Positions 1 to 5,945 of a stretch of 11,546 nt of DNA are shown here, in pieces (the first letter of the stretch is position 1; each line of letters begins with the position of its first letter). Location: contig JAISMW010000055.1 of NCBI GenBank assembly GCA_031276545.1, forward strand, positions 1-11,546. Reading direction: 5' to 3'. This stretch comes from Tannerellaceae bacterium (GTDB lineage Bacteria; Bacteroidota; Bacteroidia; Bacteroidales; Tannerellaceae). Under the pieces are notes generated by a model that was not told where the DNA came from, made no database searches, and saw nothing but the letters and a program-made list of their open reading frames with translations. Made by a program: the position numbers and the translations under genes.

Positions 1-117
1 CGCAAACAGGGTGACATAATGATGTCCTTTTTTCCGGGAGGTTTCGTCCATGCCGATTCGCTTCACCGTCTCCAAAGAATCTTTAGACAGAGCCGGATTA
101 ATCCGGTGGTTAAAGAT
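1..117 (-). pseudogene. ISL3-family transposase fragment (runs off left edge)
   Basis: Read on the minus strand from 117 to 1, this stretch encodes about 39 residues containing KRIGMDETSRKKGHHYVTLF. This resembles the start of the DDE catalytic domain of ISL3-family transposases, where an Ile-Gly-x-Asp-Glu-x-Ser segment carries the first catalytic Asp, followed by Lys-Gly-His and a beta strand. An in-frame TGA at 118-120 cuts it off, and the zinc-ribbon and helix-turn-helix parts expected upstream are not recognisable in 121-208. The visible part is therefore a 5'-truncated or decayed copy; the rest, if any, lies beyond the left edge. The family call rests on motif resemblance only. Confidence 0.6.
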
Positions 118-186
118 TCAAATACGTGGAGCCGTAGTTTTAAAGCAGGAGGAAACCTTCGATACGGGTATCGTTACCCACACTAA

Positions 187-203
187 GAGCCTGTTTAAAT
201 TTT
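187..203 (+). repeat. Possible terminal inverted repeat of an IS element
   Basis: GAGCCTGTTTAAATTTT lies just before the IS5-type transposase fragment and just after the ISL3-type fragment. It looks like IS termini that I recall from Bacteroidales elements, and it is placed where an IS5-like end could have inserted into the ISL3 remnant. No matching right end or target-site duplication was found downstream, so this is a tentative call from recall and position. Confidence 0.25.
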
Positions 204-208
204 AATGA

Positions 209-466
209 AATAAAAGCATAAAGGGCTTCCGTATCTTCCGAATAGATATTTTCTTTGAAGTGGCATTACTGAGTTATTTATGCGAATCCGTCCGTATTAA
301 ACGCGGCCAAAACAGGCAGGCCGGTGTAGGTATAATGGACAGTCAAAGTGTTCGTCGGGGCAACAACTGTTCATTGAATGGTATTGATGGCGGATATCGT
401 GGAGGAATATATAGAAACAGTAAAGAAAACTTTTGGCTACGCCGCAGGCGTTTCCCTGTTTGCTGA
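209..466 (+). pseudogene. IS5-family transposase fragment
   Basis: The frame is open from 209 and has a GTG at 260. It encodes RIKRGQNRQAGVGIMDSQSV followed by GNNCSLNGIDGG. This matches the segment around the first catalytic Asp of IS5-family (DDE_Tnp_1-type) transposases, whose usual form is R-x-K-x-G-R then G-I-I-D-S-Q-S-V then G-x-D-G. The Asp codon is at 338-340. After about position 385 the expected lysine-rich GIKRH segment is gone and the frame ends at 466, so both the N-terminal and catalytic C-terminal portions are missing. It is a decayed internal fragment, not a functional gene. Confidence 0.6.
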
Positions 467-484
467 AATAAGGGAAACGCCGGC
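444..484 (-). terminator. Hairpin downstream of the 497-1195 minus gene
   Basis: GGCGTTTCCCT (447-457) pairs perfectly with AGGGAAACGCC (471-481) around a 13-nt loop, and two further pairs form outside one mismatch. It lies 13 nt past the stop of the minus-strand gene ending at 497, the position of an intrinsic terminator. Read on the minus strand, T-rich sequence (AGTTTTCTTT) comes only about 10 nt after the stem, so termination strength is uncertain. GCCGCAGGCGTT (441-452) and GCCGGCAGGCGTT (479-491) also form an imperfect direct repeat across the hairpin. Confidence 0.45.
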
Positions 485-496
485 AGGCGTTAGTGT

Positions 497-1195
497 TTAT
501 GGGACGTAGGTTTGGATGATGGGACTCCAGGGGCCTTTTTGGCCGCGGGTGTTTTCCCAGCAGAGGGTGAGGTAGATGCTGCGTCCGTGGTCGTGTCCGC
601 TGAAGGGGAGGATGGCCGGCGTGGAGGTGTCGAATACCGTATTGCTCAGATCGTTGGCGTCGCCGATCGGGGTGTCGGAGAAGATCCATCGTATTTCTAC
701 GCCGTGCTGACCGTCGGGCTTGCCGCGCTTGCGACTGTCGGTACCGAAGGCGTAGTAATGTATCTGCAGACGATGATCTGAAAGGGGGGACAGTTCGAAG
801 GCGGGGGGCTGGGTGGCTACCGGAGCCGGGGTGCGTCCGCCGGCGGGGCGGGCGTGGAATCCCATGGCGATAAGGTCTGTGTCCGTTACCAGCGGATTGC
901 TCTTCAGGATGGCGTGCAGTTCGCGGTAGTACTTGGTGAGTACTTTTTCCACAGTGGTCATGTCGGTGGAAATAATTCGCGTCCGCGTGGCGGGATCCAC
1001 CCATACGGTGAATTTGCTCACGAAAGGGTTGTAGCCTTCGGGGGTGAATTTGGTATGATACCAAATCCCCAGCGGGGTGGTTTCGCCCATTCCGAAACGG
1101 TCGATATTCGCGTTGAGGTAAGGTACGGTGCGCTCTGTGAGCATTACGTACAATTGTTGCCTGTTTCTCGGCAACCAGTCGGGACTTCTTGTCAT
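497..1195 (-). CDS. Bacteroidales-specific hypothetical protein, probable Fn3-like C-terminus
   Basis: Complete 232-residue soluble protein with no signal peptide or membrane segment; its function is unknown. The layout matches a lineage-restricted Bacteroidales family that I recognise by motifs: an N-terminal RSPDWLPRN, a helical region with NPLVTDTDLIAMG (about residues 100-112), and a Pro/Ala linker with GGRTPAPV. The C-terminal part (about 130-232) is beta-rich and ends in WENTRGQKGPWSP, as in fibronectin-III-like folds where this strand and turn close the sandwich. The start ATG at 1195 gives the conserved Met-x-Arg-Ser beginning; no Shine-Dalgarno is visible and an AT-rich leader precedes it. 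It stands alone, flanked by IS debris downstream and the 21-bp minisatellite upstream, and its codons are G+C-rich compared with those flanks. The setting suggests an accessory gene, possibly acquired. That is inference; the Fn3 assignment is from residue pattern only. Confidence 0.75.
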   Translation of the reverse strand: MTRSPDWLPRNRQQLYVMLTERTVPYLNANIDRFGMGETTPLGIWYHTKFTPEGYNPFVSKFTVWVDPATRTRIISTDMTTVEKVLTKYYRELHAILKSNPLVTDTDLIAMGFHARPAGGRTPAPVATQPPAFELSPLSDHRLQIHYYAFGTDSRKRGKPDGQHGVEIRWIFSDTPIGDANDLSNTVFDTSTPAILPFSGHDHGRSIYLTLCWENTRGQKGPWSPIIQTYVP

Positions 1196-1263
1196 AAACT
1201 GTAAAATTTAAATATTTAGATATTGGTAAAGTAAAAAATCTCTTTTGGCAGTGAAACCGGGTA

Positions 1264-1431
1264 GCTTAGTGTAGCCCCACATCGGCTCCGGGTGTCCACA
1301 CAAGTGCTCCGGGTGTCCCCACATCTGCTCCGGGTGTCCCCACATCTGCTCGGTGTAGCCCCGCATAAGCTTGGTGTAGACCCGCATAAACTTTGTAGGG
1401 CTACACGTAAGCTCGGTGGGGGCATAAAATG
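1264..1431. repeat. 21-bp minisatellite, 8 units
   Basis: Eight head-to-tail 21-bp units start at 1264, 1285, 1306, 1327, 1348, 1369, 1390 and 1411, with a partial ninth from 1432. Units 3 and 4 are identical (core CTCCGGGTGTCCCCACATCT). Units 1, 5 and 6 carry GTGTAG(C/A)CCC instead of GGGTGTCCCC. Unit 7 holds the core in reverse orientation (GTAGGGCTACAC, 1395-1406), complementary to unit 1 (GTGTAGCCCCAC, 1269-1280) with one mismatch. Because 21 is a multiple of three, frames on both strands stay open and give heptapeptide repeats, but no credible gene was identified. It is the main content of the gene-free gap 1196-1541. Confidence 0.85.
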
Positions 1432-1529
1432 GCTCGGGATTACACCGGCAGGGCAGGAACGGGTTTGTTTTTTAATGCGTTTGCCCTGGAGGTACACTTA
1501 AAAGAATAGCGAATCCAAAACAAATAGCC

Positions 1530-1537
1530 TATATTTG
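1530..1537 (+). promoter_or_regulatory. Bacteroidetes -7 box (TATATTTG) before the DUF4924 operon
   Basis: TATATTTG fits the TAnnTTTG -7 consensus of Bacteroidetes sigma-ABfr promoters. It ends 4 nt before the ATG at 1542, so a transcript from it would be almost leaderless. No convincing -33 TTTG sits 19-21 bp upstream. The match is exact but short, and its closeness to the ATG makes it uncertain. Confidence 0.4.
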
Positions 1538-1541
1538 CCCC

Positions 1542-2069
1542 ATGATTATCGCCAAAAAGAAGAAAAAAGAAAATATAGCGGAATACCTGCTGTATATGTG
1601 GCAGGTGGAAGACATGATCCGGGCGAATCATTTCGATATGGCGTCTGTCCGCCGCACGCTTGTAGCCCGTTATGATCAGCCGGAGGATATGAAAGAAGCA
1701 ATAAGCCGGTGGTATGAAGAACTGATCGAAATGATGCGCTTGGAAGGTGTGACGGAAAAGGGACATATTCAACTGAACACGAATGTTATCATTGCCCTGA
1801 CAGACTTGCATCTCCGCCTGCTTGCCTCTCCGGAGGAAATGCTTTACCGCACGGCTTACTACAGAACGCTTCCCTATATCGTACAGTTGCGCGCGAAATC
1901 GGGAGGGAAGGAAATACCTGAAATAGAAACCTGTTTCACGGCTGTGTACGGGTATTTGATACTGAAAATGCAACAGAAAGAAGTGAGCGCGGAAACAGAG
2001 GAAGCCGTCAGACAGGTGTCGTCCTTTCTCTCCATGCTTGCCGGAAAATACAGGGAAGATGAATATTAA
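1542..2069 (+). CDS. DUF4924 family protein
   Basis: A 175-residue, largely helical cytosolic protein of the Bacteroidetes-restricted DUF4924 family, whose function is not known. Recognisable features are the basic N-terminus (residues 1-10, with five consecutive lysines), followed by ENIAEYLLYMWQVEDMIRA, and a segment around NTNVIIALTDLHLRLL near the middle. There is no signal peptide or membrane helix, and the length is typical. The ATG at 1542 follows an AT-rich leader with a -7 box. It is the first gene of a tight cluster: its TAA (2067-2069) directly abuts the ATG of rmlD. The linkage to rmlD and prfC points to co-transcription but does not by itself show a shared process. The start could only be questioned by leaderless expression; no upstream in-frame alternative is supported. 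Confidence 0.85.
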   Translation: MIIAKKKKKENIAEYLLYMWQVEDMIRANHFDMASVRRTLVARYDQPEDMKEAISRWYEELIEMMRLEGVTEKGHIQLNTNVIIALTDLHLRLLASPEEMLYRTAYYRTLPYIVQLRAKSGGKEIPEIETCFTAVYGYLILKMQQKEVSAETEEAVRQVSSFLSMLAGKYREDEY

Positions 2070-2951
2070 ATGCTTATGGGTATGAAAACAATTTTAGTTA
2101 CCGGAGCGAACGGGCAATTGGGCTGTTCCCTGCGGGCTGCAGCCGGTTTGTTGCCGGAAAGAGACCGGTTCCTGTTTTCGGATGCAGACACGCTGGACAT
2201 CTGCGACAGGGAGGCTCTTTTGTCGTATGCACAGACACACCGCGCGGGCTACATTATCAACTGTGCGGCCTACACCGCGGTAGACCTGGCGGAGAGCAAC
2301 GAAGTCCCTTGCTTCAGGATCAACAGCGAGGCTGTGCGCAGCCTGGGCGAAACGGCTGCGGCTCTGGGTATCAGAGTCGTTCATATTTCTACCGATTATG
2401 TGTTCGACGGCAGCAACAGCATCCCCTACGTGGAAACCGACTATACCTGTCCGGTGTCCGTCTACGGGCGAAGCAAGCAGAGGGGCGAACAGATGCTGCG
2501 TTCCGTATGTCCCGAAGCGGTGATTATCCGGACGTCCTGGCTCTATTCCGAGTTTGGAAACAATTTTGTGAAGACCATGCTCCGTCTGGGCAAAGAGCGT
2601 GAAGAGATACGGGTGGTGTTCGACCAGATAGGGACTCCCACGTATGCCGGCGACCTGGCGTCGGCCATCCTGTCCATCATTCGCTCTGCCGAAGCGGGAA
2701 TCTTCCACCCCGGTATTTTTCATTATAGCGGCGAAGGCGTATGTAGCTGGTATGATTTCGCGCTGAAGATATTCCGGCTTGCACATATTCCGGTTCGGAC
2801 GCTCCCTGTGGACACGAAAGACTATCCCACCCCTGCGCCCCGTCCCCCATACAGCGTGCTGAACAAGAAAAAGATAAAACAAACCTACGGCCTGACAATC
2901 CCCCACTGGGAAGAAAGCCTGAGAATCATGCTTCACAACTTAAAAGAGTAA
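2070..2951 (+). CDS. rmlD: dTDP-4-dehydrorhamnose reductase
   Basis: RmlD/RfbD performs the last step of dTDP-L-rhamnose synthesis, the NAD(P)H-dependent reduction of dTDP-4-dehydro-L-rhamnose, supplying rhamnose for surface polysaccharides; it is cytosolic. The 293-residue protein is an extended short-chain dehydrogenase. It has an N-terminal Rossmann beta strand with TGANGQLG (residues 11-18) for the cofactor, STDYVFDG at 107-114 (Thr108), the catalytic pair Tyr132 and Lys136 in YGRSK, then [18 protein letters not shown]. Length fits the family. Three in-frame ATGs (2070, 2076, 2082) precede the first strand; the third gives MKTILVTG and is a plausible true start. It follows DUF4924 with no gap and precedes prfC by 7 bp. 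No rmlA, rmlB or rmlC is in this window, so the other pathway genes must be elsewhere. Confidence 0.93.
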   Translation: MLMGMKTILVTGANGQLGCSLRAAAGLLPERDRFLFSDADTLDICDREALLSYAQTHRAGYIINCAAYTAVDLAESNEVPCFRINSEAVRSLGETAAALGIRVVHISTDYVFDGSNSIPYVETDYTCPVSVYGRSKQRGEQMLRSVCPEAVIIRTSWLYSEFGNNFVKTMLRLGKEREEIRVVFDQIGTPTYAGDLASAILSIIRSAEAGIFHPGIFHYSGEGVCSWYDFALKIFRLAHIPVRTLPVDTKDYPTPAPRPPYSVLNKKKIKQTYGLTIPHWEESLRIMLHNLKE

Positions 2952-2958
2952 ACAGTAC

Positions 2959-4536
2959 ATGGCTTATTCGGAAGAAATTCAAAAGAGAAGAACATTTGCT
3001 ATCGTAAGTCATCCCGACGCGGGAAAGACTACGCTTACGGAAAAATTACTGCTGTTCGGAGGCGCCATCCATGTGGCCGGCGCAGTGAAATCCAATAAAA
3101 TACGGAAAACGGCCACGTCCGACTGGATGGATATCGAGAAGCAGCGCGGCATATCCGTGGCTACCTCCGTCATGGCATTCGATTACGGCAATCATAAAAT
3201 CAATATCCTGGATACTCCCGGACACCAGGACTTTGCCGAAGATACATTCCGCACGCTGACAGCCGTAGACAGCGTCATTATCGTGATAGACGTCGCCAAA
3301 GGCGTAGAAGCGCAAACCCGCAAACTGATGGATGTTTGCCGGATGAGGAAAACGCCTGTGATCGTGTTTGTGAATAAGTTAGACCGTGAGGGTAAGGATC
3401 CCTTCGACCTGCTGGACGAAATAGAAGAAGAACTGCAGATAAAGGTATGCCCCCTAAGCTGGCCGATTGATATGGGGCCACGTTTCCGCGGCGTATATAA
3501 TCTGTATGAAAGGAAACTGGACCTCTATACGCCCAGCAAACAGTATGTGACCGAAAGCATCGAGTTTAAAGATATTGACAGCCCTGAACTGGAGAAGCAC
3601 ACAGGCGCCCCGGCTGCCGCCCGGCTACGTGCAGACCTGGAACTGATTGAAGGCGTTTATCCCCCGTTCGACAGGCATACCTATCTGAAAGGAGAGGTTG
3701 CGCCGGTGTTCTTCGGCTCGGCGCTGAACAACTTCGGGGTGAAGGAATTGCTGGACTGCTTTGTCCGCATCGCTCCCCCACCCCGCCCCGTACAGGCGGT
3801 GGAACGCACGGTACAGCCGGAAGAAGAGGGATTCAGCGGTTTTGTTTTCAAGATACACGCCAATATGGATCCGAATCACCGCAGTTGCATAGCCTTTGTG
3901 AAAATCTGTTCCGGACGCTTCGAACGGAATGTGAACTACAAGCATGTCCGTTTCGGCCGGTGGATGCGTTTCAGCAGTCCGACCGCCTTCATGGCGCAAA
4001 AGAAGGAAACCGTGGATGAGGCATTTGCCGGCGATATTGTCGGTTTGCCGGATACGGGCAACTTCAAGATTGGCGACACCCTTACGGCGGGTGAAGACCT
4101 TCACTTCCGGGGGCTGCCCAGTTTCTCGCCCGAAATGTTCAAATACATCGAGAATGCCGATCCCATGAAAGCCAAACAACTGAACAAAGGCATCGAACAG
4201 TTGATGGACGAAGGCGTAGCCCAGTTGTTTACGAATCAGTTCAACGGGCGAAAGATCGTCGGAACCGTCGGGCAACTGCAGTTTGAAGTAATCCAGTACC
4301 GTCTGCTGCACGAATATGGCGCCCAGTGCAAATGGGAACCCCTCAGCCTCTACAAAGCCTGCTGGATAGAGACCGGTAATGCCGGAATGATGGAAAACTT
4401 CAGGAAACGGAAAATGCAGTATATGGCGCTCGACCGGGAAGGACGGGATGTGTATTTGGCCGATTCGGCCTATGTCCTGACTATGGCACAGCAGGATTTC
4501 CCGGATATCCGCTTTCACTTTTCTTCAGAGTTTTAG
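2959..4536 (+). CDS. prfC: Peptide chain release factor 3 (RF3)
   Basis: RF3 is a translational GTPase that helps recycle RF1/RF2 from the ribosome after termination. The 525-residue protein is full length (E. coli RF3 is 529). GTPase motifs are intact: P-loop SHPDAGKT at residues 17-24 (G1), [10 protein letters not shown] with the switch I Thr (G2), DTPGHQD from residue 85 (G3) and NKLD at 139-142 (G4). The beta-barrel domain II and the RF3-specific C-terminal domain follow, including TVGQLQFEV and the Arg/Lys-rich region near [16 protein letters not shown] supports RF3 over EF-G or TypA, where this region differs. ATG at 2959 lies 7 bp after rmlD, so it is probably co-transcribed. A hairpin follows the stop. 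Confidence 0.96.
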   Translation: MAYSEEIQKRRTFAIVSHPDAGKTTLTEKLLLFGGAIHVAGAVKSNKIRKTATSDWMDIEKQRGISVATSVMAFDYGNHKINILDTPGHQDFAEDTFRTLTAVDSVIIVIDVAKGVEAQTRKLMDVCRMRKTPVIVFVNKLDREGKDPFDLLDEIEEELQIKVCPLSWPIDMGPRFRGVYNLYERKLDLYTPSKQYVTESIEFKDIDSPELEKHTGAPAAARLRADLELIEGVYPPFDRHTYLKGEVAPVFFGSALNNFGVKELLDCFVRIAPPPRPVQAVERTVQPEEEGFSGFVFKIHANMDPNHRSCIAFVKICSGRFERNVNYKHVRFGRWMRFSSPTAFMAQKKETVDEAFAGDIVGLPDTGNFKIGDTLTAGEDLHFRGLPSFSPEMFKYIENADPMKAKQLNKGIEQLMDEGVAQLFTNQFNGRKIVGTVGQLQFEVIQYRLLHEYGAQCKWEPLSLYKACWIETGNAGMMENFRKRKMQYMALDREGRDVYLADSAYVLTMAQQDFPDIRFHFSSEF

Positions 4537-4545
4537 CGCGTTTGC

Positions 4546-4581
4546 CGGAAGAAAATACCTTGCACACGGTATATTCTTCCG
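4546..4581 (+). terminator. Hairpin terminator after prfC
   Basis: CGGAAGAAAATACC (4546-4559) pairs with GGTATATTCTTCCG (4568-4581) over 14 positions with a single mismatch, around an 8-nt loop. It starts 10 nt after the prfC stop and precedes the next promoter candidate. Downstream sequence is T-rich (CCTTATTGTCTAATTTTG) but lacks a clean T run, so it is a probable but imperfect intrinsic terminator. Confidence 0.6.
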
Positions 4582-4593
4582 TGCCTTATTGTC

Positions 4594-4601
4594 TAATTTT
4601 G
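4594..4601 (+). promoter_or_regulatory. -7 box (TAATTTTG) for the thioredoxin-like lipoprotein gene
   Basis: TAATTTTG matches TAnnTTTG, lies just past the prfC hairpin and leaves a leader of about 35 nt before the ATG at 4642. A second exact match, TATATTTG at 4632-4639, ends 2 nt before the ATG and is less plausible. No clear -33 TTTG is present. Confidence 0.45.
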
Positions 4602-4641
4602 CCCTGACAAACGGATTGTATCATATTAAAATATATTTGAA

Positions 4642-5652
4642 ATGAAAAAGTTATCAGTTGTATCTTTTCTTATTGTTTTGCTGCTGGCATCCTCATGCAA
4701 AAAAGGGTCTGAAACCGGGACGTACACCATCCAGGGAGAAATCAATGCGGAATCGGGAGTTGTCTATCTGCAGGATTTTCACAACAAGACGTTCGCCGTC
4801 ATTGACTCTGCGGTTATCGAAAACGGCACATTCACTTTCACCGGCAGCCTGGAACGCCCGGATTTGTTCGGTTTGACCCTTAACAGGGAAGAAACCTTCA
4901 GTCCCTACTACATCTTTCTGGAGAACAGTCCGGTTCATGTAAAAATTGATGTGGACAACACACGCAGCGCCGAAATCACCGGATCGTCGGTAAATGATTT
5001 ATACGTCAGTTATCAGCAAGCGCTGCGCACGGAACAGGAAAACTTCAGGATCGATTCTTTCATTGCCGCCAATCCGGCTTCGATTGTTTCGGCCTACATC
5101 CTGTACCGGGACTTTTCCTACCGGCTTGAGAAAGAAGAAATAGACCGTTACGTACAACTGCTCGACCCGTCTCTGCACAACACGCAGTATGTACAGGTAC
5201 TGAACGAACTGAGCGCTTTGCTGGAAAATATAGCCATCGGCAAACCGGCTCCCGACTTCTCCCTTCCCGATCCCGAAGGCAATACCGTCAGCCTGTCCGA
5301 CCGCCTGGGCAAAGGCTATGTGCTGCTCGACTTCTGGGCATCCTGGTGCGGCCCCTGCCGCAGGGAAAACCCGCACATCGTAAGTGCCTACAATGCGTAT
5401 AAAGACAAGGGGTTCGACGTCTTTTCCGTTTCTCTCGACAAAACAAAAGAGGCATGGATAAAAGGAATAGCCGACGACAGCCTGACGTGGACACACGTCT
5501 CCGATGTCCTGTTCTGGGATAGCGCCCCCGCCAAACAGTACGGCATAAGAGCCATACCGGCCAATTTCCTCATCGACAAAAACGGTATCATCGTAGCCAA
5601 AAACCTGCGCGGCGAAGAACTGGAAAAAACACTGGCGGAACTTCTGCCCTGA
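4642..5652 (+). CDS. DUF4369/thioredoxin-like lipoprotein, probable periplasmic disulfide reductase
   Basis: A 336-residue lipoprotein. Residues 1-19 are a lipoprotein signal with lipobox LASSC, so Cys19 is the lipidation site. The following residues (KKGSE) do not form the acidic surface-export signal of Bacteroidetes lipoproteins, suggesting a periplasm-facing anchor (inference). About 28-115 is a beta-rich DUF4369-type domain (TYTIQGEINAESGVVYL, then FTFTGSLERPDLFGL), followed by a helical linker. About 197-336 is a thioredoxin-like AhpC/TSA-Redoxin domain: GKPAPDFSLPDPEGN, FWASWCGPC with the redox pair Cys236 and Cys239, and cis-proline Pro306 in AIPANF. Such TlpA/ResA-like proteins reduce periplasmic disulfides; the substrate is unknown. 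It appears to be a single transcription unit between the prfC hairpin and the pspC promoter. Both redox cysteines are present, so it is probably active. Confidence 0.9.
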   Translation: MKKLSVVSFLIVLLLASSCKKGSETGTYTIQGEINAESGVVYLQDFHNKTFAVIDSAVIENGTFTFTGSLERPDLFGLTLNREETFSPYYIFLENSPVHVKIDVDNTRSAEITGSSVNDLYVSYQQALRTEQENFRIDSFIAANPASIVSAYILYRDFSYRLEKEEIDRYVQLLDPSLHNTQYVQVLNELSALLENIAIGKPAPDFSLPDPEGNTVSLSDRLGKGYVLLDFWASWCGPCRRENPHIVSAYNAYKDKGFDVFSVSLDKTKEAWIKGIADDSLTWTHVSDVLFWDSAPAKQYGIRAIPANFLIDKNGIIVAKNLRGEELEKTLAELLP

Positions 5653-5672
5653 TTTTCCCGACAGAACCGCAT

Positions 5673-5734
5673 TATTTTTATTGCACCGGCATACAATATC
5701 ACAAATTATAGTTATGTTTGGTGCAATAAAAATA
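5673..5734. promoter_or_regulatory. 15-bp perfect inverted repeat around the pspC-uvrB promoter (operator candidate)
   Basis: TATTTTTATTGCACC (5673-5687) and GGTGCAATAAAAATA (5720-5734) are exact reverse complements separated by 32 bp. The right arm starts on the last base of the -7 box TATGTTTG and covers the expected transcription start; the left arm covers about -53 to -39. This geometry fits a two-site operator for a repressor or looping regulator. A hairpin in read-through RNA from the upstream gene is also possible, but there is no T tract after the right arm, so a terminator is less likely. No cognate regulator gene is in the window. Confidence 0.55.
5713..5720 (+). promoter_or_regulatory. 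-7 box (TATGTTTG) for pspC-uvrB
   Basis: TATGTTTG matches TAnnTTTG and lies 18 nt before the ATG at 5739, so the transcript would have a short leader of roughly 13 nt. It sits between the two arms of the 15-bp inverted repeat. No TTTG is found at the expected -33 spacing. Confidence 0.5.
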
Positions 5735-5738
5735 TAAT

Positions 5739-5945
5739 ATGATGGAAGCAAAAAGAAGACTGACCCGTTCAAACAATAAAATGATTGCCGGCGTGTGCGC
5801 CGGGATTGCCGATTACCTGGACTGTGACCCCACCTTAGTGCGCGTGGCGTATATCCTGCTGTGTGTATTCACCTTTTTCTCGGGGACGCTCGCTTACCTT
5901 ATTCTTTGGATTGTAATGCCTGCGGAAGGAGTGGATCCCCGATGA
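5739..5945 (+). CDS. PspC-domain small membrane protein
   Basis: A 68-residue protein made almost entirely of one PspC domain. It contains RLTRSNNKMIAGVCAGIADYLDCDPTLVRVAYILL, the standard Gly-Val-x-x-Gly-Ile-Ala signature, followed by a hydrophobic helix around residues 38-61 (ILLCVFTFFSGTLAYLILWIV). In proteobacteria PspC is an inner-membrane sensor of envelope stress acting with PspA/PspB; stand-alone short forms are common in Bacteroidetes and their role is not established. Two ATGs (5739, 5742) are possible starts; the second gives MEAKRRL. The stop TGA (5943-5945) overlaps the uvrB ATG (5942-5944), which suggests translational coupling. No pspA or pspB homologue is nearby. Confidence 0.88.
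   Translation: MMEAKRRLTRSNNKMIAGVCAGIADYLDCDPTLVRVAYILLCVFTFFSGTLAYLILWIVMPAEGVDPR

Noticed and set aside
297..1064. 255-codon minus-strand frame overlapping the hypothetical gene
   Set aside because: It overlaps the 497-1195 gene in another frame, is rich in Arg/His/Pro as frame shadows are, and has no family features.
1264..1431. CRISPR array
   Set aside because: Units are contiguous with no unique spacers, and no cas gene is present.
1216..1501. Open frames on both strands across the repeats (93 and 69 codons) with heptapeptide repeats such as LGVAPHK or SRCGDTR
   Set aside because: They arise because the 21-bp unit is a multiple of three. No conserved start, family or promoter supports them, and they lie on both strands of the same minisatellite.
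2094..2936. 280-codon minus-strand frame opposite rmlD, and similar ones opposite prfC (3625-4518) and uvrB (6944-7834)
   Set aside because: The plus-strand genes have intact catalytic motifs; the antisense frames come from codon bias and have no recognisable domains.
5861..5941. N-terminal extension of UvrB by 27 residues
   Set aside because: It would start inside pspC in another frame and does not resemble UvrB; the ATG at 5942 gives the conserved UvrB beginning.
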